This document shows positions 6,745-15,114 of a DNA stretch of 36,867 nt, one piece after another. Location: NCBI GenBank assembly GCA_017961585.1, contig JAGCWX010000024.1, positions 1 through 36,867 on the forward strand, read 5' to 3'. Numbering within the stretch: position 1 is the stretch's first letter; each line of letters starts with the position of its first letter. Below the pieces are notes generated by a model. It was not told the DNA's origin and searched no databases. It saw only the letters and a program-made list of their open reading frames with translations. Origin of the DNA: Elusimicrobiaceae bacterium (lineage in GTDB: Bacteria; Elusimicrobiota; Elusimicrobia; Elusimicrobiales; Elusimicrobiaceae). The translations under genes were made by a program, and so were the position numbers.

Positions 6745-8304
6745 TTACTCCTTGTATTCCAAAAGCGTTAGTGTCGTTTTGGTGTCGGTATGTTTAAGGC
6801 CGTACACTACAAATTGCACTTCCGGGTTGATTTTTACTGCGCCGATCGGCTGTTCCAGTACGCCTACATCTAATTGCGATACGTTGAGCACAAAGGCGTT
6901 ATCTATGGCCCCCATTTGTTCTACGCGCACCCGGTCCATAACTTTGATGAACGGGCAAAGGGGCAAATCTACTTTGAAACTGGCGCGCTTGACGCTATAC
7001 TTTGCACCTAAATAGTTGATAATGGCTTGTCGGTCGGTAGAGGAAGAAACCCCTTTTATTTCTACCTTTTGACTTGTTTTGAATTTCGGCACAGGAACTT
7101 CAAATTTTTCGTCGCTCTTTTCCCAGTAAAATTTTTCAATCACGCGTTCGCTCCCGGTTCGGTAATCGTACACCTTGAGTTTGCGCTCCGGCAAAGAGCC
7201 AAATTCGGCGGCCACACTTACGTTGGGCTCTATGGCTTGAAACCTAAAAATACCGTCGGTGTCAATGTAAAATACGCTATGCCCTTTGGCTAATTCTTTG
7301 AGCAAGTCAATTACTTTCGTGCCCTGCTCAAATTCGCTCATATCTACCGTGGCGTTATACCCGGCGTTGATGTAGTCGGAACTTACGGTGAAATAGTCCG
7401 TAAAAAAGCCCCGGTTCATCACGTCATAGACAACGGCGTTAATCGTTGAGCCGTTAATCGTGCCTAATTCTGCCAAGGTAATATCACTCATCAACTTGGT
7501 GTAGGCGTACGCGGTAATGTTTTCAATGACGGCTTGCGTGCTTTCGGCTTGTGTGTATGCGGAACGGTCATCAAGTAACCCTTCAAACAGGGTGTCGGTC
7601 GTTTCGCCATTGAACGAGCATTGAATTTTGAACTTGGAATAGTGCCGGACAAAGCCGTCGTGCCAAATGCTTTCCTCGTTATCTTCATCACTCATTTCGC
7701 CGTAGACGTTCACAAGTTTGAGAGTGGCGTTGTCTTGTTTGACTTCGCCGAACTCCCATGACTTGTAATCGAGCGACCGATTGATACCGTTAATTGTGTT
7801 GTTTGTGGTGTAGGCTGTTATATCTTGCCAATTCGTTTCGTAAAAAACTAACTTTTGCATGGAAACGTTACTAATCGTGCCGGTAAAACCGTTTATCCCG
7901 GTAATGTAAAGCGTGGTATTTCCTTTGGAACATACATCAATGGAAATGTGACCCATACGCCCGGTAGCGGACGCGGGTGTTCCTTCGTCCCCGCACTTTA
8001 CTTGTACGTCGCCTTGCTGATATTCCAAGATGTCAAATTGCACCCGGTACCAACTGCTTTTTATCATAGAGGATACCGTTTGTGTCAGCGAAGTGCCGGA
8101 CACATACGAGAAAAGCGCACGCGCGGCAGAAGCATTTATTGTAATCCCTGTGCCGGCGGTCCACCCCGACCCGGTAAAAGTGCGGTCAGAGGCCAACTCC
8201 GTACCGTCAACAACGGGCGTTGCAAGACGGCGCAAAACGCTAAACTTTTTGCGTAGTTTTATGGCACTTCTCGAAAAGTATAACGCTTTGCTAGTCGTTG
8301 TCAT
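6745..8304 (-). CDS. Tail tip / baseplate hub protein (519 aa)
   Basis: A large late protein located right after the distal-tail-like gene and before the fibre gene. The N-terminal 170 residues are beta-rich with carbohydrate-binding-module-like character (G/T/S/W-rich). The C-terminal part (about 190-519) resembles hub proteins of siphophage tails, with FEGLLDDR, a long alpha/beta segment around residues 250-350 and a basic beta-rich end. The start overlaps the preceding stop by one base and has GAGGT upstream. Identity as hub comes from position and general pattern rather than a diagnostic motif. Confidence 0.65.
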   Translation of the reverse strand: MTTTSKALYFSRSAIKLRKKFSVLRRLATPVVDGTELASDRTFTGSGWTAGTGITINASAARALFSYVSGTSLTQTVSSMIKSSWYRVQFDILEYQQGDVQVKCGDEGTPASATGRMGHISIDVCSKGNTTLYITGINGFTGTISNVSMQKLVFYETNWQDITAYTTNNTINGINRSLDYKSWEFGEVKQDNATLKLVNVYGEMSDEDNEESIWHDGFVRHYSKFKIQCSFNGETTDTLFEGLLDDRSAYTQAESTQAVIENITAYAYTKLMSDITLAELGTINGSTINAVVYDVMNRGFFTDYFTVSSDYINAGYNATVDMSEFEQGTKVIDLLKELAKGHSVFYIDTDGIFRFQAIEPNVSVAAEFGSLPERKLKVYDYRTGSERVIEKFYWEKSDEKFEVPVPKFKTSQKVEIKGVSSSTDRQAIINYLGAKYSVKRASFKVDLPLCPFIKVMDRVRVEQMGAIDNAFVLNVSQLDVGVLEQPIGAVKINPEVQFVVYGLKHTDTKTTLTLLEYKE

Positions 8305-9089
8305 TATTCAACCTCTACCAACTTCACGCTGTCGCGCAAGCCGGTCCAGTAAAAATTATCCTTCAAGTTCGGTTTCCCGTTGCCGGAAAAAGACACTTTG
8401 AAAAAGTCATCAAAAAGGAACGGACGGAAACGGTACTTGAATTGCGTTTCATCACCGCCACACGGCCACATATGGAACGGGGTTCCCATGCTTTGTAGCG
8501 TGTTCAATAAATCAATATCCTCTTGCGATAGCGAAAAAATATCAATGGAAAAGGTCCACGATTGACCACAGTTGAAAATAAAGTGTTTGCCGTTTTGCAA
8601 TTTGAGGTCGCCTTGTTCGCGGGTCAATGTGTTTTTGAGTTCTTGCGGTTGTTGGAATTGTCCGAGCGTGGTCAAAAGCATAATTTCCCCGATATGTTTT
8701 TCTTCATTGGGGGTCATTGTCTTGGCGGCCTCAATGCGGATCGTTTCAATATCGTCCCGGTAAGGGAACGTAATGACCGTGAAATTGCGGGCCGTTTGTA
8801 TATCATAGTTAGTAAGAGCCGTGCTGTTTATCTTGACGGTAAAAGGCGGTTTCAAATTATGATTAGCAATGACAATGGTGTCACCGTACAAGTCAGCCGA
8901 AAACGTGCGGAGTATGTACGAGGTAGTGCTGTCGCTGTTTTCGCCGGACGAAATCCACCCGAAATCACGCGAGCCGTTAAATGCTTCTACCGCGTCATCG
9001 GAAGAACTTGACGCGCTTGCAGTACCGCCTAAACCGATAACGGCGTTGTCATCGGAAAAGAATTTAATACCATTAAAGAATTTTCTCAT
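8304..9089 (-). CDS. Distal-tail-region protein (261 aa)
   Basis: It follows the tape measure gene by one base. The first half resembles a discoidin-like beta sandwich (ASSSSDDAVEAFNGSRDFGW, then a DTIVIANHNL strand pattern); the second half (about 150-261) contains a WTFSIDIFSL strand and ends in beta-rich aromatic sequence. Genes in this place normally make the distal tail ring linking tube and tip. Family identity is not certain. Confidence 0.65.
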   Translation of the reverse strand: MRKFFNGIKFFSDDNAVIGLGGTASASSSSDDAVEAFNGSRDFGWISSGENSDSTTSYILRTFSADLYGDTIVIANHNLKPPFTVKINSTALTNYDIQTARNFTVITFPYRDDIETIRIEAAKTMTPNEEKHIGEIMLLTTLGQFQQPQELKNTLTREQGDLKLQNGKHFIFNCGQSWTFSIDIFSLSQEDIDLLNTLQSMGTPFHMWPCGGDETQFKYRFRPFLFDDFFKVSFSGNGKPNLKDNFYWTGLRDSVKLVEVE

Positions 9090-9090
9090 T

Positions 9091-11430
9091 TTACATTCTC
9101 TCCCCGGTTGGGAACGGAGCCATGCGGCCGCCCGCTATGCTCTCACTCATTTTTTGGCCCAACTTTTCAATAAGGCTGTCGGTACTGTCGGACAAGACAT
9201 CACCGTTGAAAATAAAATTGTTGTTGACGTTTAAGTCGTTGGCGTTCTGTTGTTCAAACAGGTTCTCGGTGTTACCCAACATCAAGTCGCCACTACGCAA
9301 GCCCTCTGCGAACGTTTTCGGTACAACGATTTCCCCTTGGTGCACGGTCGCTACCATATCTTGCGGAATTTCAGGCGTACCTACTGCTAATTGAATACCT
9401 ACGATTTTGCCTACGTTCATCAACCCCGTAGCGATTGCCGCTGCCGCCGCAGCCGCACCTAACGCCGGACCGACAATCGGGATCCCCGCCATAGCGGAAT
9501 AGGCCGCGTTTGCGGCTTTGTAAGTATCTACGGTTGCGGTCATAACTGCCGCCGCTTTTCCTACCGCCGCCATTTCTTTGTTCTTTGCGTTTTGAAGTTG
9601 CGAAATGTAGTTGAGGGAGTTCATAGCGGTCTTGGTGCGTTCGTCCGCTAAAAACTTATCCAATGCGTTAAAAGAGATTTTGTTCGCTTCCTGTTCGGCT
9701 TGCAAGGTGCGTTGGTAAGTGGCATATTCTTCATCAAGAGCCATCATTTGTTCTTGCAATTCCAGTTTTGCATTTACGTCGTTTGCGTTGTGTTCGGCAA
9801 GGTATGCAATTTGATTTTCAAGCATAGTGCGCTTGGCTTGGTAATCTTGGTCTGCGCGGAGTATTAGTTCGGCTTGCTCATACCCCGTTTGCGCTTGCTC
9901 AATTTCGGCAACCTTGTTCAAGTAGTCCATGTGTGTTTGCAACTTGAAATCAGACACACGTTTGGCGCGGTTTTCCGCGTCGCGGGCTTCCTGTTCGGCA
10001 CGCGCTTTGGCTTCGGCCTCGGCTTTTTTGCGGGCTTCTTCGGCCTCTTGTTCGGCTTGCATGCGCGCTTTCGCGGCGGCAATTTGTTCTTCGGCGGCCT
10101 TTTTGCTTTCGGCAGAGTTGGCGGCAATAGCGTCGCGCTCGCTTGCGAGGTACTGCGTAGATTGCCGGAAGATTTCAATTTGTTCTTTCTTCCCGGCAAT
10201 TTCGGCTTGCGTGGCTTCTAAATTCTTACGCGCAGTAGCCACGGCCTCATCAGAGGCAAGACCGATAGCGTTGCGAAATTCAAGTGTTTTTAAGTTGAGT
10301 TCTTGCAAAACTTCTTTGGTCTTTAAGATACCCAACGAAACGTAGTTAAAACCTTGTACCCCAGTTTCTACTAAAATGTTGATACAATCAGTGCAGAACG
10401 TGAACGCTTTTTGCAACCCTTGCACGCCCTTTGTCAGTAAATTGACAATGATTTGCGCCAACGGCTCAAAGGCCGCGCCGACTTGTTCTTTGAAGTCACC
10501 CCACGACTCCTTGAGGGCGTTTGTTTTGGTAATTAAATTGTTGGCACTCGCGCCGGCAAGAGAGCCGAATTTGTTATCGATTTGTTCTAACGCTTGTGCA
10601 AATTGTTCGCTTTGGGTTTTGCTTGTGTCTACTTTGATACCGTAGCGGGATAGCGCGGTAACGTTGCCTTCTGCCGCGCGTGCGACCATTTGAAACGCGC
10701 TTTGTACGTCAATACCTAACCCTTGCGATAACGCATACGCGCTGTTTGTGGCCTGTTTAAGTTCATCTCCAATGACCCCGAAATTGACAAGTAAGCGCAT
10801 GCCGTTTTTGATAACGTCATCAGAAACGCCGTACACGCTTTGCATACTTTGCGCGTAGTCGTTTAATTCTTTTGTAACGTAGGCCGACGTAATGCCTTGA
10901 TTGCGTAACGACGCTTCAAGGCGCGCGCTAATCATTTCCGCGTCCGCGAACTTATAGACACAATCGACAACCGCCTCGCCTAAATTCTTAAATGCACTTA
11001 TGGCAAGGTCAATCCCTTTTGTAACTAAATTACCGATAACGACATCAAGCGCAAAACCGTCTTTTAAGCGGCCTAACGCATTTTGCAGTATGTTTGTACC
11101 ACCCGCCGCTTTTTGTTGCTTTTCGGCTAGGTTTTCGGCAGATTTCGCGGCCTTGTCTTTGGCTTGCGCTTCTTCTTCCGTTGCCTGTGCAGAATCTTCC
11201 GCACTGGTAGAAATATCGGCGTTTGCGTTTGACAGGTCCGCGTTGGCTTGCGCGGCGTTTTCGGCCGCACTGCTTGCGTTCGCTTGTGCGCTCTCTAACT
11301 GCTCAATAGATTTTGACGCGCTTTCTGCCGCGTCAGCAAGTTCCTCGTTTTTCTCGGCTAAATTCTCAATAGCCGAACTTGCTTGGTCATCTATCTTCGC
11401 AGTAAACTTAACTTCATTATCGTTCGCCAT
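9091..11430 (-). CDS. Tail tape measure protein (779 aa)
   Basis: It sets tail length and is injected with the genome. It has all the usual signs: it is the longest gene, lies right after the tail chaperone pair, and has an alanine/glutamate-rich coiled coil at residues 15-115. A folded segment follows (about 125-400), then a second highly charged coiled coil (about 440-600, with EAEEARKKAEAEAKARAEQE-type sequence). A hydrophobic segment, about 655-695, contains GIPIVGPALG. It overlaps the chaperone frameshift product by 14 bases, so its translation is probably coupled; its own ribosome-binding site is weak. Its length would correspond to a tail of about 110-120 nm by the usual rule of thumb. 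Confidence 0.93.
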   Translation of the reverse strand: MANDNEVKFTAKIDDQASSAIENLAEKNEELADAAESASKSIEQLESAQANASSAAENAAQANADLSNANADISTSAEDSAQATEEEAQAKDKAAKSAENLAEKQQKAAGGTNILQNALGRLKDGFALDVVIGNLVTKGIDLAISAFKNLGEAVVDCVYKFADAEMISARLEASLRNQGITSAYVTKELNDYAQSMQSVYGVSDDVIKNGMRLLVNFGVIGDELKQATNSAYALSQGLGIDVQSAFQMVARAAEGNVTALSRYGIKVDTSKTQSEQFAQALEQIDNKFGSLAGASANNLITKTNALKESWGDFKEQVGAAFEPLAQIIVNLLTKGVQGLQKAFTFCTDCINILVETGVQGFNYVSLGILKTKEVLQELNLKTLEFRNAIGLASDEAVATARKNLEATQAEIAGKKEQIEIFRQSTQYLASERDAIAANSAESKKAAEEQIAAAKARMQAEQEAEEARKKAEAEAKARAEQEARDAENRAKRVSDFKLQTHMDYLNKVAEIEQAQTGYEQAELILRADQDYQAKRTMLENQIAYLAEHNANDVNAKLELQEQMMALDEEYATYQRTLQAEQEANKISFNALDKFLADERTKTAMNSLNYISQLQNAKNKEMAAVGKAAAVMTATVDTYKAANAAYSAMAGIPIVGPALGAAAAAAAIATGLMNVGKIVGIQLAVGTPEIPQDMVATVHQGEIVVPKTFAEGLRSGDLMLGNTENLFEQQNANDLNVNNNFIFNGDVLSDSTDSLIEKLGQKMSESIAGGRMAPFPTGERM

Positions 11431-11686
11431 AACTTGCTTTTGTTAATTCCTTTCGTGTTGAGGTTAAAATTTCGCTTGCTTGCTTGGTGCTCTTTTTGGT
11501 ACCCATGGCTATCAGCCCTGCGGCTTGTAAGCCCGGTAAATTGAAAAGGGCTTGTTGGGCGGCCTCGCGTACCTCTTGCTTGAGCAAGGCCTTGTATATA
11601 AGCCCGGCTTCCACGCGCGTCAAGTTGCCTGTTTCTCGGATTGTCTTGCCGGTACGCGCCGCGATGTAAGCCAGTACATCAGTTAG
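11417..11686 (-). CDS. T extension of tail chaperone, made by -1 frameshift
   Basis: This open frame has no good start of its own. It is read by slipping back one base at the A-run at the end of the preceding gene, after which translation continues for 89 codons from 11686 to the stop at 11417. The fused product would have 229 residues (140 + 89). This is the arrangement of lambda G and GT: the short form coats and the long form bridges the tape measure and tail tube during assembly. The segment is helical and basic (LTDVLAYIAARTGKTI near its start). It overlaps the tape measure start by 14 bases. Confidence 0.85.
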   Translation of the reverse strand, partial: LTDVLAYIAARTGKTIRETGNLTRVEAGLIYKALLKQEVREAAQQALFNLPGLQAAGLIAMGTKKSTKQASEILTSTRKELTKASYGER

Positions 11687-12105
11687 TTTTTTTTTACAGT
11701 AGTTTCTTCATGGGAACCCTCGCTTTTTTGTTTATTGTATTCGCCAATTACTTGCCGGAAGAAACAAGCAAGAATCCAATCTACGCGCTTTACCATTTCA
11801 CGCGCGTCTTGTTCGGGTACAATACGGCAAAAGGTTTCAAAACTCATACCTTCCCGGAAGGTTTCCGGCGGTAGGGCCGCGAACACAAGCCGTAAAATGG
11901 TCGTAGTAGGTTCTTTTTGCAAAAGGTTCGCCAAGGTTCCTAAATGTATGCCGTATTGCTCAAGGTACATTTCGGCGGCAATGGTAAAGTGTAACGGGTA
12001 GTTCTTGCCGCGATAAGGGACGGTGCTTGCGTTAAAAATGTTCTCAAGGGTAACTTTCCCGCCGTCCTTTAGCACTTCTTGAAAAATGTTTGTTTGTTCG
12101 CTCAT
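11683..12105 (-). CDS. Tail assembly chaperone (G-like, 140 aa)
   Basis: It lies between the tail tube gene and the tape measure gene, where phages of this type make two chaperones from one message. The product is helical and ends in a lysine-asparagine tail directly over the slippery site. The zero-frame stop TAA (11685-11683) comes immediately after the slip heptamer. It is not part of the virion in known systems; it keeps the tape measure soluble. AAGG lies before the ATG. No sequence motif is diagnostic, so the call rests on position and the frameshift. Confidence 0.85.
   Translation of the reverse strand: MSEQTNIFQEVLKDGGKVTLENIFNASTVPYRGKNYPLHFTIAAEMYLEQYGIHLGTLANLLQKEPTTTILRLVFAALPPETFREGMSFETFCRIVPEQDAREMVKRVDWILACFFRQVIGEYNKQKSEGSHEETTVKKN
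11686..11692 (-). other. Programmed -1 ribosomal frameshift site (A AAA AAC)
   Basis: Nine consecutive A on the minus strand are followed by C, giving the canonical slippery heptamer A AAA AAC in the correct frame, one codon before the zero-frame stop. Slipping by -1 joins the frame exactly to the downstream 89-codon extension. Confidence 0.88.
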
Positions 12106-12166
12106 AATGCCTTTTGTATTTTATAGGTGGGGGGCCAAGTACAAAGCCCCCCGGACTTCGTTATGA

Positions 12167-13018
12167 CTAAGCAGCCGCATTGATCCGGCTGTAAGTATAT
12201 ACAGTGCCGGTCAATTCGTCTACCATGGGTTTGCCCGTTAATTCGTGCTCGCCGAACTCGCGCTCCATAATGCTCAACGAAAGAGCAGAGTTGAAACGCA
12301 CGCGCGGCAAGTCCAAAATGTGCATGGAACCGTCGCTTTGGCGCGGGTAAATTACCATTACGCCAAATTCTTTGGATTCGCTACGGCTCGACACTACCAC
12401 ATTTACGCTACCGGCAGTGTTAGCGGGGCGAACGTCAAATTCTACGCGGTCGCCAACGGTCAAGGTGGCCCCGGACGCTACGGCAATTTGGATACCCAAA
12501 TCTTCGAGTTGCAACGTGCCGCCGGCGGTAATTGTAACTTCATCAGTTACCGCACCGTCTGCGCTTTTCCAGCCCGATTGTCCCTGTTTCAACGAACCCA
12601 AGACAAACGCTTTGGCTTTGCCTGTGCTCGTAATTTCCAAGGCAACTTTACCAAAAGGCAAGTTGTCTTTTTTGGCGGTAATTACCGTGGGGGTTAGAGA
12701 AGTGGCCAGAGTACCAGTAATGTTCGTTACAGTGCCAACATAGCCACTAGCGTCCGCCGCGTTTGCGGTTACTTTGGCTCCTTTTACCGTTTCGAACATA
12801 CCGTCGGATAACTCTTTGGCTGTTACGCTGAAGTCGTAGGTCGTTTGGCCTTTTTCGGACTTTACCGGGCCGTCATAGTTACCGCCCGTCAAATCCACAC
12901 TTTCAGCAGATTCTTCAATCCCGCCGGCACCTAATACCGTCATAAGTGCTTTTACACGGCGCGTTACACGATCGTAAATGACAACCGCTTCGCCACCGAA
13001 TAAGGCATGAATTTTCAT
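12167..13018 (-). CDS. Major tail (tube) protein (283 aa)
   Basis: It would form the tail tube. The sequence is beta-rich with many T, V and G and a middle insertion (about 100-200, K/T/A/V-rich) like an Ig-type domain. It starts with MKIHALFGGEAVVIYDR and has SRSESKEFGVMVIYPR near residues 212-227. It has a strong ribosome-binding site (AGGAGGA) as expected for an abundant virion protein, and precedes the chaperones. No sheath gene follows, which favours a non-contractile tail. Confidence 0.75.
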   Translation of the reverse strand: MKIHALFGGEAVVIYDRVTRRVKALMTVLGAGGIEESAESVDLTGGNYDGPVKSEKGQTTYDFSVTAKELSDGMFETVKGAKVTANAADASGYVGTVTNITGTLATSLTPTVITAKKDNLPFGKVALEITSTGKAKAFVLGSLKQGQSGWKSADGAVTDEVTITAGGTLQLEDLGIQIAVASGATLTVGDRVEFDVRPANTAGSVNVVVSSRSESKEFGVMVIYPRQSDGSMHILDLPRVRFNSALSLSIMEREFGEHELTGKPMVDELTGTVYTYSRINAAA

Positions 13019-13030
13019 TTTTACTTCCTC

Positions 13031-13321
13031 CTATTCAAAGTCGTTAGCCGAAAAGTTTATCCGACCAAGACCGTTTTTGAAATGTGCGGGAATTTCTTCC
13101 CACGCCGTTCCTTTTTTGAATGCAAATTCTTTTCCGTTGCGTACGACCACGAAGTCCTTGTTCAACTTTTTGCCCTTCATGTCGTAGATTTCGCTTGCAA
13201 GCGGGGTGATAGGTTGAGGACCGACTTGTTGTTTAGAGCCGTCCGCAAAGCCCGCCTCGGTATTGAGCGCGGTCCCTTTGATTGCTTCTTTTACGTCTTT
13301 GATTTCAACTTTCTTTGCCAT
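13031..13321 (-). CDS. Small virion-region protein (96 aa)
   Basis: The start at 13321 is chosen because AGGAGAG precedes it; the longer in-frame version would run through the upstream gene. The product is basic (K-rich at both ends, KKVEIKDVKEAIKG near the start) and soluble. It sits between the tail terminator-like gene and the tail tube gene, a slot often filled by small head-tail completion proteins. The family is not identified. Confidence 0.65.
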   Translation of the reverse strand: MAKKVEIKDVKEAIKGTALNTEAGFADGSKQQVGPQPITPLASEIYDMKGKKLNKDFVVVRNGKEFAFKKGTAWEEIPAHFKNGLGRINFSANDFE

Positions 13322-13329
13322 ATTCTCTC

Positions 13330-13794
13330 CTAGAATAACTGTATGTCGTACTGTACCAAGGCCCCATACAGGGCTTTGTTCCCTATCCGCAACGAGCCGG
13401 GCGGTTCGGCCCCTACAAATTGCAGGTTGCCAAAGGGTAATTCCATTTTTGCAAATGCCGCCATAAGAGCCGCTTGGTATCGGTAACTGGCACACACCGC
13501 AAAATCTTTGTTCGCGCCGTATAAGTGCGGCGTAAAGCCCACAAACACGTTGACGAGCAAACTCGTAACTTGCCGGGGGCCGGCGTTTTTGGCTTTCTGT
13601 AATGCGCCGGAAATGACCACAAATTGGGTAGCGTTTATGGCCTCTTCCACGTTGAGGAAGTAGTGCTTGTCGGCTATCTGCTTTAATTCGAAGTCGTTCC
13701 GTTCTTGGTTAATCGTGTTGATAACGCCGGGGAGTAACGCGCGTAGTTGCGTGCGTATGTCAAGTAACGTCATGTCTGCGCTTTCAATTTGCAT
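13330..13794 (-). CDS. Probable tail terminator / gp37-like protein (154 aa)
   Basis: In Mu-like virion clusters this place, after the gpG-like gene and before the tail tube, holds a protein that completes the tail or joins it to the head. The sequence has a helical start (LLDIRTQLRALLPGVINTIN), a beta-rich middle and a short tail, and resembles the gp37 type in size. GAGGG lies nine bases before the ATG at 13794; the gene overlaps its neighbour by 11 bases. A later ATG (13773) is possible. Confidence 0.6.
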   Translation of the reverse strand: MQIESADMTLLDIRTQLRALLPGVINTINQERNDFELKQIADKHYFLNVEEAINATQFVVISGALQKAKNAGPRQVTSLLVNVFVGFTPHLYGANKDFAVCASYRYQAALMAAFAKMELPFGNLQFVGAEPPGSLRIGNKALYGALVQYDIQLF

Positions 13795-14284
13795 GTAAAG
13801 ATACCCTCACATCTATGCCTAGTTGCTCAAATTTCGCGTTGAAGTAATCTTGCATAATTTGCATAAACACTTCTCTGCGCTTTGAACTATCAAATATAAT
13901 CGGGCGGGCCGGCATTTTTTTCGTACCTTCTTGGTGCCAATGCGCGAGCCAATGGCTTGAACCGTAGTCGGCTTCAAAGTCGCCAATGCGCTCAATGTTG
14001 CCGGGCGCGCCTTTCTTGCGGAAAGAGTCGGCCATTTCACCGCCAAACACTAACGTTCCGAACGGTACAATGTTGGCCTTCCACGCCTTATATTCGGGCT
14101 TTAACGGCTCCCAAACAATACCGTCAATAACTTTGTTAGCATTTACACGACCGCCGGTGTTCGCAAAAATAGCGGCCATACCTTGCCGGAACGACATGCC
14201 GAACTGTTGAAAGACCGCGCGGAAGTCCTTTATCTTCCACTCTTTCAAACGGTTCAAACTGTCAGCCTGTAAGGTATAGGGCAT
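13784..14284 (-). CDS. Phage virion morphogenesis protein (Mu gpG-like)
   Basis: The start at 14284 has AAGGAG upstream and overlaps the preceding stop by one base; a longer in-frame version from 14329 has no such site. The 166-residue product has the gpG pattern: a helical N-terminal part with a conserved N-A-N-x-V and W-x-P-L segment, then FGGEMADSFRKK (about 93-104) and the C-terminal ARPIIFDSSKRREVFMQIM. In Mu, gpG is part of the tail completion or head-tail joining set. It agrees with its neighbours: gp36-like before, gp37-like after. Confidence 0.8.
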   Translation of the reverse strand: MPYTLQADSLNRLKEWKIKDFRAVFQQFGMSFRQGMAAIFANTGGRVNANKVIDGIVWEPLKPEYKAWKANIVPFGTLVFGGEMADSFRKKGAPGNIERIGDFEADYGSSHWLAHWHQEGTKKMPARPIIFDSSKRREVFMQIMQDYFNAKFEQLGIDVRVSLHAN

Positions 14285-14697
14285 TAGAACTCCTTCGGTC
14301 CTTCCGCAATATCGTCGCGGCAGATACAAGAAACGCGTGAGGCGGGTCCACTGGCTAACGTGTTCGCACGGTCGCGGAAAGAGAGTAACATTGTTTTGGC
14401 CTCGGATTTTAAGTCGCGTACTTTGCGTGTGCCGTCCGTGGCTTGGGCGTTTAAGATTTCATCAATATCCCCGGCCACAAAACGGGCGCAAATCATAGCG
14501 AGCAACTGTAAGTCGCTTTCATCGGTAATCGGCAACGCATAGGTAGCGCGTAACACGCCGTCCATATACGCCGTCCACAACCGAATAAGGTCCTCAATTT
14601 TCCACGCACCTACCCCGGAATCGGTATCAAAATCAATCCCGGTAAATAGTGCTTTCACGTCGTCCTTTTTACAATACCCCACGCGTTCTTCAGACAT
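14284..14697 (-). CDS. Mu gp36-like head-tail connector (DUF1320)
   Basis: A 137-residue, mainly helical protein. Short gp36-type adaptors bind the portal ring and prepare tail joining. The region YMDGVLRATYALPI and the C-terminal RDRANTLASGPASR give the pattern seen in that family. The gene follows its neighbour by no gap (stop TAA joined to the ATG) and has AAGGGGA as a ribosome-binding site. Together with the next gene it gives the Mu order gp36-gpG-gp37. Confidence 0.7.
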   Translation of the reverse strand: MSEERVGYCKKDDVKALFTGIDFDTDSGVGAWKIEDLIRLWTAYMDGVLRATYALPITDESDLQLLAMICARFVAGDIDEILNAQATDGTRKVRDLKSEAKTMLLSFRDRANTLASGPASRVSCICRDDIAEGPKEF

Positions 14698-15042
14698 TTA
14701 TTTCCCCTTGGCTTGTTCTAATTCTTTGATTTTGGCACGCATGGCGCGGCCTTTCTTATCGTTTTTGCTCGGGTACGCTTCGTACTCCGCTTTGAGTTGT
14801 TCTAACTCTTGGGTGTCCGGGGGGAGTTCTCCACCTTGATCGGCGGTTCCGTTATCTTCGTCCGCGTCCGCGTTTTTTGCAGGCTTCACAGCGAATTTTT
14901 TGAGAGCGTCCCACCCGGACTTTGTTAAATTTTCTTCGTACCCACCGTTGATAAATTGGTACGGTTTTTCTTCGGTCAGTTGACCTTCTTTGAAGGGCTT
15001 ATACAAGCCCGGTAAAAAATCTGCGCTTTTAATGTTTATCAT
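14698..15042 (-). CDS. Hypothetical head-region protein (114 aa)
   Basis: It lies between capsid and gp36-like genes, the slot of Mu-type gp35 (FluMu HI1506-like) proteins. Low-complexity acidic middle (DADEDNGTADQGGELPP), then a charged C-terminal coiled coil (about 85-112). The N-terminal part (1-55) is more structured. A strong AAGGAG is present. It may be a head-tail adaptor or decoration protein; no motif settles it. Confidence 0.6.
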   Translation of the reverse strand: MINIKSADFLPGLYKPFKEGQLTEEKPYQFINGGYEENLTKSGWDALKKFAVKPAKNADADEDNGTADQGGELPPDTQELEQLKAEYEAYPSKNDKKGRAMRAKIKELEQAKGK

Positions 15043-15070
15043 AAATAATGCTCCTTTGTTTTTTTAGATA

Positions 15071-15097
15071 GGGCGGCACGCGCGAAACGCGCCGCCC
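15071..15097. terminator. GC-rich hairpin after the capsid gene
   Basis: GGGCGGC (15071-15077) pairs with GCCGCCC (15091-15097), with further pairing inside. On the minus strand it is not followed by a T-run, so it may be a partial terminator or a 3'-end stabiliser that raises capsid output above downstream genes. Confidence 0.5.
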
Positions 15098-15114
15098 TTT
15101 GTAATCGTTCTCAA

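Noticed and set aside
9918-10345. Long plus- and minus-strand ORFs in the tape measure gene
   Set aside because: Shadows of the repetitive coiled-coil codons of the tape measure; biased, low-complexity products.
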